Below are positions 1 through 6,839 of a stretch of DNA of 8,407 bases, in pieces. Within the stretch, counting starts at the first letter, position 1. Each line of letters begins with the position of its first letter. This stretch comes from an uncultured Eubacteriales bacterium (GTDB taxonomy: Bacteria; Bacillota; Clostridia; Oscillospirales; Acutalibacteraceae): positions 1-8,407 of the forward strand of contig CAKTXU010000061.1 in the NCBI GenBank assembly GCA_934630995.1, given 5' to 3'. Made by a program: the position numbers and the translations under genes. The notes below the pieces were generated by a model, which made no database searches, was not told the origin of the DNA, and saw only the letters and a program-made list of their open reading frames with translations.

Positions 1-217
1 GGGAAATGGGGAACCGCCGGGTTGCCGACGGCCCCCCGGCTATAACGTGGAGAGAAAAACGCAGCCTTTTGGTCATTCGGCCATTTTTGCATATTTTATC
101 AATATAGCGAGAGGGTTTATTCGGCAAAGCGTATAGAAACCGGCACAAATCGGATGAAAAACCTGCCAAATATTTGTGATTTCCAAAAAATATCAGCCAC
201 TTTTACGAATTTATCCA
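1..217. other. Left-edge non-coding leader region
   Basis: No supported gene. The first ~45 bases are GC-rich and contain an inverted repeat (GCCGGG 16-21 with CCCGGC 35-40). Frame 1 is open from base 1 to a TAA at 43-45, so this could be the last 14 codons of an upstream gene, but nothing in those residues is recognisable. From about 60 onward the sequence turns AT-rich, unlike the genes, which is typical of a promoter-bearing intergenic region. Small candidate regulatory elements here are listed separately. I see no tRNA, riboswitch or convincing terminator with a T-run. Confidence 0.5.
167..176. promoter_or_regulatory. Perfect 10-bp palindrome upstream of the promoter (possible operator)
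   Basis: CAAATATTTG is a perfect palindrome centred about 60 bp before the predicted transcription start. Its right half also belongs to a wider inverted repeat: CACAAAT at 144-150 matches ATTTGTG at 172-178 in reverse complement, with a 21-bp gap. The position suits an activator or repressor site, but short palindromes occur by chance in AT-rich DNA and no regulator gene is in the window, so the assignment is tentative. Confidence 0.25.
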
Positions 218-226
218 TGCTATAAT
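218..226 (+). promoter_or_regulatory. Extended -10 promoter for the operon
   Basis: TGC followed by TATAAT gives a perfect extended -10 element (TGn-TATAAT, hexamer at 221-226). No good -35 hexamer lies 16-18 bp upstream (the region near 198-206 reads CACTTTTAC), which is tolerated at extended -10 promoters. Transcription should start near 233, leaving a 5' leader of about 70 bases before the ATG at 306. A poor -35 together with upstream palindromes would fit an activator-dependent, sugar-inducible promoter, but this is inference. Confidence 0.7.
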
Positions 227-292
227 AAAACCACAGAAGATAATTTTGGTGAAGTTGGTCAGGAAACAGCAGCGGTTTTATTCTATTTTTTT

Positions 293-298
293 AGGAGG
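293..298 (+). promoter_or_regulatory. Ribosome binding site of the lipoprotein gene
   Basis: A perfect AGGAGG lies 7 bases before the ATG at 306. It decides the start: an out-of-frame ATG at 302 is too close, and an in-frame TTG at 246 would add 20 residues ahead of the lipoprotein signal and lacks a Shine-Dalgarno. Confidence 0.85.
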
Positions 299-305
299 AT
301 TATGC

Positions 306-1961
306 ATGAAGAGAAAACCCGCAATCCGGTGCCTGTCGGCGGCAGCCGCCGTGCTGCTCGCGCTGACGGGCTGTAACAAAACCCCTGCCTCCAGCGGCTC
401 CAGCCAGGGGAGCGCCTCCGGGAGCGGCCCCATCGCCACCAGCGGCCCTCTGGCGCCTTATGAGGAGACGGTGCACATCACCTATCCGGCTGTCATCTGG
501 GACGGCATCAATTATGTCGAGGGTGAAAGCCTCACCGACAATTTCATCACCAAGACCATTCGGGAGAAGCTGAACGTCCAGTGGGACGCCGCCTTTACCG
601 TCCCTCTGATGGATCTGTGGGCCCAGCTCAACCTGGCCATGTCCACCAATTCCCTGCCCGACGTGTTTTATACCGACAACCTGGCCCTGGCCAGCGAGCT
701 CATCAAAAACGATATGGTGCAGCCCCTGGAGGAATACATAGAGCAATACGCCACCGATTCTCTCAAGGAAATTATGGGCTTCAACAACGGGGTGCAGTAC
801 AAACCGGTTACCGTGGACGGCAGGATTTACGGCTGCCCGGCCCCCGAGGACGCTCTCAACCGGACGCCGGTGGTCTTTATCCGCACCGACTGGATGAACA
901 AACTGGGTACGCCGGAGCCGGAAACCCTGGATGATCTGCTGGAAATCGCCCGGGCCTTCACCTTCAACGATCCGGACGGCAACGGCCAGAATGACACCTG
1001 GGGTATCCCCATCGACCAGTATTTCGGCTTTGTGGGCTCCACCATGTATACCTTCGCCAATCCCATGGGCGCGTATTACCGGCAGTGGGTGGAGAAGGAC
1101 GGCAAGCTGGAATGGGGCAGTGTCCAGCCCGAAATGAAACAGGCTCTTCTCAAAATGCAGCAGGCGTTCAAGGAAGGTCTGTTCGATCCGGACTTCTACA
1201 CCAAAACCAGCGTGGAAAACGACCTGGCCAACGGCAAATACGGCATAATGCTGGGCGTATTCCACACCCCCACCAACCTGCTTGCCAACCATTACAACAA
1301 GTACGGGGCCGATTGGTCGGTCTACCCCATCCCGGCGCAGGAAAACGGAAAGCATGTCACCCAGATCGATTTGGCCTCCCGCAACTATATCTTCGTGCGC
1401 AAGGGCTTTGAGCATCCGGAGGCTCTCATCAAGACCCTGAGCCTCTACAGCGAGATGCTGAACGGCTCTCAGGCGGAATGGTACACCCAGCAGTCGGAAA
1501 GCGAAAAATATAAAGAGGTGTCCGGCAACTTCCACATGTACCTGGTTCCCTGCCAGTTCGCGGATCCCATGGGCAACTACAATATGGGCCTGCGCATGGC
1601 GGAAGCCCTGGACAACAACGATGCCTCTGTGCTGAAGACCCCCGGCGAGAGGAAGGCGTGGGATACCATTAAAGCGGGCGGCGCCCTGGGCTGGCAGACC
1701 GAAATGTATCTGGCCAAGGTGATGCCGGTTATCAAAAATTACGTGGACGATTTCCATTACAGCGCCTATTTCGGCCCGCCGACCGAAACCGAAACCAGCC
1801 AGGGAAACGATCTGGGCGCCTATGAAAACGGCATTTTCCAAATGATTATCGCCGGCGAAGAGGACATCAGCGCCTTCGACCTCTTTGTCGAGGAATGGTA
1901 CAAGAAAGGCGGCCAGCAGTGGACCGATGAGGTCAATGCCTGGTACGCCGCGCAGAAATAG
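306..1961 (+). CDS. ABC transporter extracellular solute-binding lipoprotein, LplA/LipO-like
   Basis: A 551-aa binding lipoprotein that should sit on the outer face of the membrane and hand a sugar or oligosaccharide to an ABC permease. The N-terminus has a basic start (MKRK), a hydrophobic stretch and a lipobox (L20-T-G-C23), so Cys23 would be lipidated. A Ser/Gly-rich tether (about 28-49) follows. The rest resembles family 1 solute-binding proteins of the long LplA/LipO group: the LPDVFYTDN segment (117-125), VFIRTDWMNKLG (190-201) and a DxDxNxQxD loop (222-230) that looks like an EF-hand-type calcium site, common in this group. Length is normal for the group (about 500-560). It is the first gene after the operon promoter and is separated from the next gene by a 127-bp gap with a hairpin, which suggests it is made in excess. 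The ligand is unknown; many members bind oligosaccharides, but the binding-site residues cannot be read reliably by eye. Confidence 0.93.
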   Translation: MKRKPAIRCLSAAAAVLLALTGCNKTPASSGSSQGSASGSGPIATSGPLAPYEETVHITYPAVIWDGINYVEGESLTDNFITKTIREKLNVQWDAAFTVPLMDLWAQLNLAMSTNSLPDVFYTDNLALASELIKNDMVQPLEEYIEQYATDSLKEIMGFNNGVQYKPVTVDGRIYGCPAPEDALNRTPVVFIRTDWMNKLGTPEPETLDDLLEIARAFTFNDPDGNGQNDTWGIPIDQYFGFVGSTMYTFANPMGAYYRQWVEKDGKLEWGSVQPEMKQALLKMQQAFKEGLFDPDFYTKTSVENDLANGKYGIMLGVFHTPTNLLANHYNKYGADWSVYPIPAQENGKHVTQIDLASRNYIFVRKGFEHPEALIKTLSLYSEMLNGSQAEWYTQQSESEKYKEVSGNFHMYLVPCQFADPMGNYNMGLRMAEALDNNDASVLKTPGERKAWDTIKAGGALGWQTEMYLAKVMPVIKNYVDDFHYSAYFGPPTETETSQGNDLGAYENGIFQMIIAGEEDISAFDLFVEEWYKKGGQQWTDEVNAWYAAQK

Positions 1962-1990
1962 CGGGGAATACGGCTGTAAGGCCGAAGGAG

Positions 1991-2021
1991 CGGCGGGGCT
2001 CTGGCCATCAGAGTCCCGCCG
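1991..2021 (+). terminator. Intercistronic hairpin, possible leaky terminator or mRNA-stabilising stem
   Basis: Arms 1991-2003 and 2009-2021 pair over 13 bp with one G-U wobble and a 5-base loop (GCCAT). The stem is very GC-rich and starts 30 bases after the stop codon of the lipoprotein gene. Only TTT (2026-2028) follows closely, with a looser T-rich stretch at 2037-2044, so it is a poor intrinsic terminator. No promoter is visible between it and the next gene, so read-through must feed genes 2-5. Such stems after binding-protein genes commonly protect the upstream mRNA or attenuate read-through, giving more binding protein than permease (as after malE); that role here is inferred. Confidence 0.6.
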
Positions 2022-2088
2022 CCGATTTCAAGCTATCTTCTTTTACGTGTGCTGTTGGAAGAGATTACGGTAGAAAGGCTGATGGAGA

Positions 2089-4983
2089 ATGAAGGGTATA
2101 AAGCGGTGGCTGAGCGTAGCGATGGCCGCCCTGCTGACGGCCTCCGGGCCGGGGGTATACGCGGAGAAGCCGGAGACGGAGCTGCCGCTGAAGGACCGGT
2201 TCTCCACCGGCCTGCTGGAGGATTTGTACCAGCAGCAGGCCTACGATTACTACGAGCTTTACGCCCGGGAGAATGGGGACAGGACGCCCGGCAGGGATAC
2301 CCATATCCTGGCCCCCTCCCTGGCATTGGTGGAGAAGGAACGCATCGAAACCGAGGCGGAGGGGCGGCCCGCTGTTTTGTCAAACGAGGCCGCCGGGACG
2401 CTGTCCTGGAGCTTTACCATCGAAACCGCCGGGCTCTACACGCTGTCCCTGGATTATTACTTCGACGGGACCGGCAAAAGCGACGCCCTGCGCCGCCTTT
2501 TAGTGGATGGGGAGCAGCCCTTCCGGGAGGCCGCCAGTCTCCAGTTCCGTCATCTGTGGAAGGATAACGACGACATCAAAGTCAACACCCTGGGAGATGA
2601 GGTGCGTCCCTCCTATGAGGAGGTGCACCGGTGGCAGACCCTGATTTTCCAAGACAGCCAGGGCCTCTATGACGCCCCCTACGCCCTGTATTTCGAGGCC
2701 GGTGAGCATACCGTCCAGCTGGAGTATTTGAGCGCGGATATGCTGGCGGGCGAATTCCGGGTGGAGCCGGCCGGCCGGGCCGTCACCTATGAAGAGTATA
2801 TCGCCGCCTATACGGCTCCGGCCTTCGCGGCGGACGAAACCTTCCAGGCGGAGGGGACGGTGCTGCACAAAAACGACACCACCCTGACCCTGGAAAGCGA
2901 CGGCAATCCCTCCACCGTCCCCGCCGGCATCACCAGCCGCCGCCTGAACGTCATGGGCGGCTGGCGGTGGCGCACGGGCGGACAGTCCATCTCCTGGGTG
3001 ATTGACGTGCCGGAGGACGGCTGGTATCAGCTGGGCGCCCGGTATCTGCAAAGCTGGAACGACGGCCTGCCCTCCTACCGCCGGATAGAAATCGACGGCG
3101 AGGTGCCCTTCCGGGAGATGGAGGCCTACCGGTTCGACTATGCCGCCGACTGGCAGCTGGAGACTTTCTCTATTCCGCAGACCGGGGAGCCCTATTATTT
3201 TTATCTGAGGAAGGGGGAGCGGACCCTGACCATGACGGTCCGCCTCAGCGAGCTGACCCCCCTGCTCAATTCCCTCAACGACGACGCCCAGGCCTTGTCC
3301 CAAATCATTATGGATATCACCAAGCTGACCGGCAATGACCCGGATCCCAACTACGATTATTCCTTTTTTGAGCGCATCCCCGATCTCAAGCGCCGGCTGG
3401 AGGCGCTGACGGAAAGCCTGCAGTGGAAATATGATCTGGTCAAATCCATTCAGCCCCGTCTGCCCGCCATGGCCAACAATTTCCTCAGCATTCAGAAACA
3501 GCTCAAGGTGATGATCGACAAGCCCTTCAAAATCGCCCGGAATCTGTCGGATTTGACCGATGCCCAGTCCAACATGGGCACCTATTACCAGAACCTCCAG
3601 GACAACCCCCTGCTGGTGGATTACTTCCGTCTCAGCGCGGCGGGCACCTCCTGGGCCGGACACAGGGAGGCGGGTTTTTTCCGGAAGCTCTGGGCCACCC
3701 TCCAGAATTTTGCCGCCTCCTTCTTCAAGGATTACGACAATGTGGGCGGGCTGCTGGATGAGAGCGTGGAGATCAAGGAAACCATATCGGTGTGGATTTC
3801 CCGCGGAACCGAGTGGGCGGAAATCATCAAGCAGATGACCGATGAGCAGTTTACCCCGCGGACCGGCATCGCGGTGAACATCAACGTGGTGCCCGCGTCC
3901 CAGCTGGCGGCGGGCGGCATCAACGCCCTGATGCTGTCCATCACCTCCGGCCGGGCGCCCGACGTGGCACTGGGCGTGAATTCCAGCTCCCCGGCGGAGT
4001 TCGCCTTCCGGGACGCCGTGCAGGATCTGGCGGCGTATGCCGATTTTGACGAGACCGTTTCCCGCTTCCTCCCCGGCATCATGATTCCGTACCAGTATAA
4101 CGGCGGCACCTTCGCCCTGCCTGAAACCATGAACTATTCGGTCCTCTTCTATCGCAAGGATGTGTTGGATACCCTGCAAATGGAGCTGCCGGACACCTGG
4201 GAGGAGCTGTACAAGTATACCCTGCCCACCCTGTACCAGAACGGGTACGAGTTTTATTACCCCACAGGCAATTTCAACCCCTTCCTCTTTCAGCGGGGCG
4301 GGGACTACTATACCGGGGACGGCCTGAAAAGCGCCCTGGACACCCCCGTGACCCACGCCGCCTTCAAAGAATACTGCGAGCTGTTCACCCATTACGCCAT
4401 CCCGGTTTCCGCCAACTTCTTCAACCGCTTCCGCACGGGGACCATGCCCTTAGGCTTCGGGGATCACAGCCTGTACATCCTGCTTTCCACAGCCGCGCCG
4501 GAGCTGACCGGAAACTGGGGTATCGCGCCCATCCCGGGCACCCGCCGCCAGGACGGCGCCATCGACCGGTCCAACGGCGGCCTGTCCGGGGAGTGCGACA
4601 TCATCATGAACCAGAGTGAGCATAAGGACGCCTCCTGGGAATATCTGAAATGGTGGACCTCAGCCGAGGTGCAGGGGGACTTTGCCCGGGAGCTGGAAGC
4701 CCTCATCGGTATCGAGGCCCGCTGGAACACCGCCAATGTGGAGGCGTTTATGGATTTGCCCTGGAATAAGGCGGACCTGGAGGTCATCGAAAGCCAGTGG
4801 GAGTGGGTGCGGGAAGCCCCCATCGTCCTGGGCAGCTATTACACCGGCCGCTACCTCAACAATGCCTGGAACAGCGCGGTCATCGGGAATATGAACCCCA
4901 AGGACGCTCTGGATCAGGCTGTGGAAGAGATCAACAAGGAAATGCGGATGAAGCAGGAAGAATACCACGTGCAGAAAAATTAG
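2089..4983 (+). CDS. Giant ABC solute-binding protein with duplicated N-terminal carbohydrate-binding-like modules
   Basis: A 964-aa exported protein, more than twice the usual 400-450 aa of a sugar-binding protein. Residues 1-25 form a Sec signal peptide with probable cleavage after V-Y-A25; there is no lipobox Cys. Residues ~60-228 and ~250-390 look like two related beta-sandwich modules: 103-153 and 299-349 align without gaps at 16 of 51 identical positions, sharing an RRxxxDGExPFRE block (135-147, 331-343), then WQ (182-183, 355-356) and GExT (205-208, 376-379). Residues ~391-562 appear helical. A standard family 1 binding-protein domain fills ~563-964 (ISVWISRGTEWAEIIKQ at 566-582, GRAPDVALG 621-629, ALPETMNYSVLFYRKD 676-691, NWGIAPIPG 809-817, GRYLNNAW 920-927). 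The start is set by the signal peptide; its ribosome site is weak (AGAAAGG, 2072-2078, 10 bases away). It lies 16 bp before the permease genes, so it probably serves them. The N-terminal modules may capture polysaccharide or cell-wall glycan (inference). Ligand unknown. Confidence 0.9.
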   Translation: MKGIKRWLSVAMAALLTASGPGVYAEKPETELPLKDRFSTGLLEDLYQQQAYDYYELYARENGDRTPGRDTHILAPSLALVEKERIETEAEGRPAVLSNEAAGTLSWSFTIETAGLYTLSLDYYFDGTGKSDALRRLLVDGEQPFREAASLQFRHLWKDNDDIKVNTLGDEVRPSYEEVHRWQTLIFQDSQGLYDAPYALYFEAGEHTVQLEYLSADMLAGEFRVEPAGRAVTYEEYIAAYTAPAFAADETFQAEGTVLHKNDTTLTLESDGNPSTVPAGITSRRLNVMGGWRWRTGGQSISWVIDVPEDGWYQLGARYLQSWNDGLPSYRRIEIDGEVPFREMEAYRFDYAADWQLETFSIPQTGEPYYFYLRKGERTLTMTVRLSELTPLLNSLNDDAQALSQIIMDITKLTGNDPDPNYDYSFFERIPDLKRRLEALTESLQWKYDLVKSIQPRLPAMANNFLSIQKQLKVMIDKPFKIARNLSDLTDAQSNMGTYYQNLQDNPLLVDYFRLSAAGTSWAGHREAGFFRKLWATLQNFAASFFKDYDNVGGLLDESVEIKETISVWISRGTEWAEIIKQMTDEQFTPRTGIAVNINVVPASQLAAGGINALMLSITSGRAPDVALGVNSSSPAEFAFRDAVQDLAAYADFDETVSRFLPGIMIPYQYNGGTFALPETMNYSVLFYRKDVLDTLQMELPDTWEELYKYTLPTLYQNGYEFYYPTGNFNPFLFQRGGDYYTGDGLKSALDTPVTHAAFKEYCELFTHYAIPVSANFFNRFRTGTMPLGFGDHSLYILLSTAAPELTGNWGIAPIPGTRRQDGAIDRSNGGLSGECDIIMNQSEHKDASWEYLKWWTSAEVQGDFARELEALIGIEARWNTANVEAFMDLPWNKADLEVIESQWEWVREAPIVLGSYYTGRYLNNAWNSAVIGNMNPKDALDQAVEEINKEMRMKQEEYHVQKN

Positions 4984-4984
4984 C

Positions 4985-4993
4985 AGGGAGAGG
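4985..4993 (+). promoter_or_regulatory. Ribosome binding site deciding a TTG start at 5000
   Basis: AGGGAGAGG ends 6 bases before the TTG at 5000. An in-frame TTG at 4994 abuts this site and cannot be used with it, so the permease is called from 5000, two residues shorter than the longest frame. The site begins right after the TAG of the preceding gene, consistent with translational coupling. Confidence 0.75.
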
Positions 4994-4999
4994 TTGGCT

Positions 5000-5893
5000 T
5001 TGGTCAAGAGTAAACGATCCTGGGGGCGGGAATATGGGACGGGCATCCTGTTCCTGCTTCCCTTCGGCGTGCTGTTCATCCTGTTCGTTCTGGTGCCGGT
5101 CATCGTCGCCCTGGGTACCAGCTTCACCAACTACAATATGCTGCAGACGCCGCAATTCATCGGCATCACCAATTATGTGCATCTGTTCATGGACGACGAC
5201 GTGTTCCTCATCGCCATGCAGAACACCCTGGTCTTCGCCTGTATCACCGGGCCTATCGGCTACATATTGTCCTTCCTGGCAGCCTGGGTCATCGACTCCC
5301 TGCGCTTCAAGAGGGCCTTCGCCCTGGCCTTTTACGTACCCTCCATCACCAGCGGCGTGGCCATGTCCGCCGTGTGGCTCTATTTTTTCTCCAGCGACCG
5401 GTACGGCCTCATCAACAACGTCCTGTTCAACCTGGGCCTGATATCCGAGCCGGTGCTTTGGACCATGGACCCGGAAAAAATCATGACGGTGGTTATCATC
5501 GTCCAGCTATGGATGAGCATGGGCACCGGCTTCCTGGTCTTCATGGCGGGTCTGCAGAACGTCAACCGGGAGTATTACGAGGCGGGAGCCATCGACGGCA
5601 TCCGCTCCCGTTTTCAGGAGCTGTGGTATATCACCCTGCCCATCGTCAAGCCCCAGCTACTGTTCGGGGCCATCAACGCGGTGGTGGGGGCCTTCAGCGT
5701 TTTCGACACCGCTGTGGCCATCGCGGGCATGCCCAGCCCCAACTACGCGGCCCACACCATTGTGGCCCACCTGTTCGATTACGCCTTCATCCGGTTCCAG
5801 ATGGGCTACGCCTCTGCAGTGGCCATGGTGCTGTTCTTCATCACCTTTGTGCTGGGCCAGATTCTGATGAAGCTTCTGGGCTCCAAGGACTGA
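5000..5893 (+). CDS. Sugar ABC transporter permease, LplB/UgpA-like (CUT1)
   Basis: A 297-aa integral membrane permease, one half of the channel of a CUT1-family importer. Six hydrophobic segments are visible at roughly 13-42, 70-98, 105-130, 160-185, 218-243 and 269-293. Between segments 4 and 5 lies the cytoplasmic EAA loop that docks onto the ATPase: E194-A-G-A-I-D-G-I then ...YITLPIVKP ending at 218, matching the EAAxxDGA...ITLPxLxP pattern. The polar, basic N-terminus (VKSKRSWGREY) fits the cytoplasmic side. The gene lies 16 bp after the giant binding protein and 16 bp before the second permease, with which it should form a heterodimer. The start is TTG. No ATPase gene is in the window; systems of this type often use a shared MsmX-like ATPase encoded elsewhere. 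Family assignment is secure; the substrate is not known. Confidence 0.95.
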   Translation: MVKSKRSWGREYGTGILFLLPFGVLFILFVLVPVIVALGTSFTNYNMLQTPQFIGITNYVHLFMDDDVFLIAMQNTLVFACITGPIGYILSFLAAWVIDSLRFKRAFALAFYVPSITSGVAMSAVWLYFFSSDRYGLINNVLFNLGLISEPVLWTMDPEKIMTVVIIVQLWMSMGTGFLVFMAGLQNVNREYYEAGAIDGIRSRFQELWYITLPIVKPQLLFGAINAVVGAFSVFDTAVAIAGMPSPNYAAHTIVAHLFDYAFIRFQMGYASAVAMVLFFITFVLGQILMKLLGSKD

Positions 5894-5894
5894 G

Positions 5895-5902
5895 AAAGGG
5901 GG
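5895..5902 (+). promoter_or_regulatory. Ribosome binding site deciding a GTG start at 5910
   Basis: AAAGGGGG lies 7 bases before the GTG at 5910, just after the TGA of the first permease gene (5891-5893). It supports the GTG as start and tight coupling of the two permeases. Confidence 0.75.
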
Positions 5903-5909
5903 AAAAACC

Positions 5910-6827
5910 GTGGCACAGGCGTTCCTGCGCAAGCTCAGACAGCTCACCCAGCCCAAGGACGCGCCCCGCATGGCGGGGGGCGGGCTGACGGTGCGCAAGT
6001 CGGCGTTGTATATATTCATGATTCTGATGGTGGCCTTCACGGCGCTGCCTCTCATTTATGTGGTCAGCTCCGCCTTCAAGCCCATGGAGGAGCTGTTCCT
6101 TTTCCCTCCCCGCTTCTTTGTCCAGCATCCCACCACCCGGAACTTCTCGGATCTGATCATGTCCCTGGGCAGCTCCACCATCCCCTTTCTGCGCTATGTC
6201 TTCAACAGCGTGGTCATCAGCGTGGCGGTGGTGCTGCTGACGGTTCTGGTCTGCTCCATGGGTGCCTATGCTCTGTCCAAGCATAGGGTTCCCGCGTCGG
6301 GCGTTATCTTCAAGATCATCATCGCCGCCTTGATGTTCTCCCCCCATGTGACGACGATTCCCCGGTATCTGGTGGTCAACGCCCTGGGGCTGTACGATAC
6401 CTATACCAGCCTGGTCATCACCCAGATAGCGGTGGCCTATAACTTCTTCCTGATGAAACAGTTCATCGACCAGTTTCCCAACGAGATCCTGGAGTCGGGC
6501 CGCATCGACGGGGCGGGGGAATGGACCCTGTTCCGGAAAATCGTCATGCCCTCTCAAAAGCCGGCGGTGGCGACGCTGGTGGTACTGACCTTCGTGTCCT
6601 GCTGGAACGATTATTTCACGCCGCTGATTTACACCTCGTCGCAGAAGATGAAAACCCTGCCCCTGGCCCTGCAGACCATCGCCGGCGGGGCTGCGGCGGT
6701 CAACGTGGGCCGTGCCGGCGCGGTGGCGGCCGCCACCCTGCTGATGATCCTGCCTGTGGTGGTGCTGTTCACCGTCATGCAGGGCCAGGTGATGGCCACC
6801 ATGACCCATTCGGGAATCAAGGGATAA
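5910..6827 (+). CDS. Carbohydrate ABC transporter permease, LplC/UgpE-like (CUT1)
   Basis: A 305-aa membrane permease, the second channel subunit. Hydrophobic segments appear at about 31-54, 96-122, 132-155, 165-182, 218-240 and 268-290. The EAA loop is clear: E195-S-G-R-I-D-G-A (195-202) followed by FRKIVMPSQKP (208-218). Other family hallmarks are SSAFKPMEELF (53-63), the run from A119 through YALSKHRVP (120-128), CWNDYFTPLIY (231-241) and the C-terminal MTHSGIKG, a variant of the usual M..G.VKG ending. The first ~28 residues are polar and slightly longer than usual. The start is GTG. It sits 16 bp after its partner permease and 12 bp before the NHL/TPR/Yip1-type gene. Function as half of a sugar import channel is well supported by family; the sugar is not identifiable. 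Confidence 0.95.
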   Translation: MAQAFLRKLRQLTQPKDAPRMAGGGLTVRKSALYIFMILMVAFTALPLIYVVSSAFKPMEELFLFPPRFFVQHPTTRNFSDLIMSLGSSTIPFLRYVFNSVVISVAVVLLTVLVCSMGAYALSKHRVPASGVIFKIIIAALMFSPHVTTIPRYLVVNALGLYDTYTSLVITQIAVAYNFFLMKQFIDQFPNEILESGRIDGAGEWTLFRKIVMPSQKPAVATLVVLTFVSCWNDYFTPLIYTSSQKMKTLPLALQTIAGGAAAVNVGRAGAVAAATLLMILPVVVLFTVMQGQVMATMTHSGIKG

Positions 6828-6834
6828 GGGGGAA
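6828..6834 (+). promoter_or_regulatory. Ribosome binding site deciding a TTG start at 6840
   Basis: GGGGGAA directly follows the TAA of the second permease (6825-6827) and is 5 bases before the TTG at 6840. The following codons (MKKWF...) give a textbook signal peptide, which supports this TTG over later in-frame ATGs. Confidence 0.7.
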
Positions 6835-6839
6835 GACGG

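Noticed and set aside
16..40. GC-rich inverted repeat at the left edge as a terminator of an upstream gene
   Set aside because: The stem is only 6 bp with a 13-base interior and there is no T-run after it on either strand; the upstream gene is not visible.
123..137. Possible catabolite-response (cre) site around GCAAAGCGTATAG
   Set aside because: Only the AAAGCGT core matches; the outer conserved positions of the consensus fail, so it is not better than chance.
246..305. Upstream TTG start extending the lipoprotein by 20 residues
   Set aside because: It would bury the lipoprotein signal behind 20 unrelated residues and lies close to the predicted transcription start; the ATG at 306 has a perfect AGGAGG at the right distance.
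300..1841. 513-codon open frame on the minus strand across the lipoprotein gene
   Set aside because: Codon-register mirror of a clearly recognisable solute-binding lipoprotein; no independent support.
2082..2567. Overlapping ATG at 2082 in another frame just before the giant binding-protein start
   Set aside because: The frame gives an Arg/Gly/Pro-rich product with no features, whereas the ATG at 2089 gives a clean signal peptide and a 964-residue protein with recognisable domains.
2500..4392. 630-codon open frame on the minus strand inside the giant binding-protein gene
   Set aside because: Same codon register as the sense gene and the same His/Gly/Gln-rich mirror composition; no ribosome site or domain.
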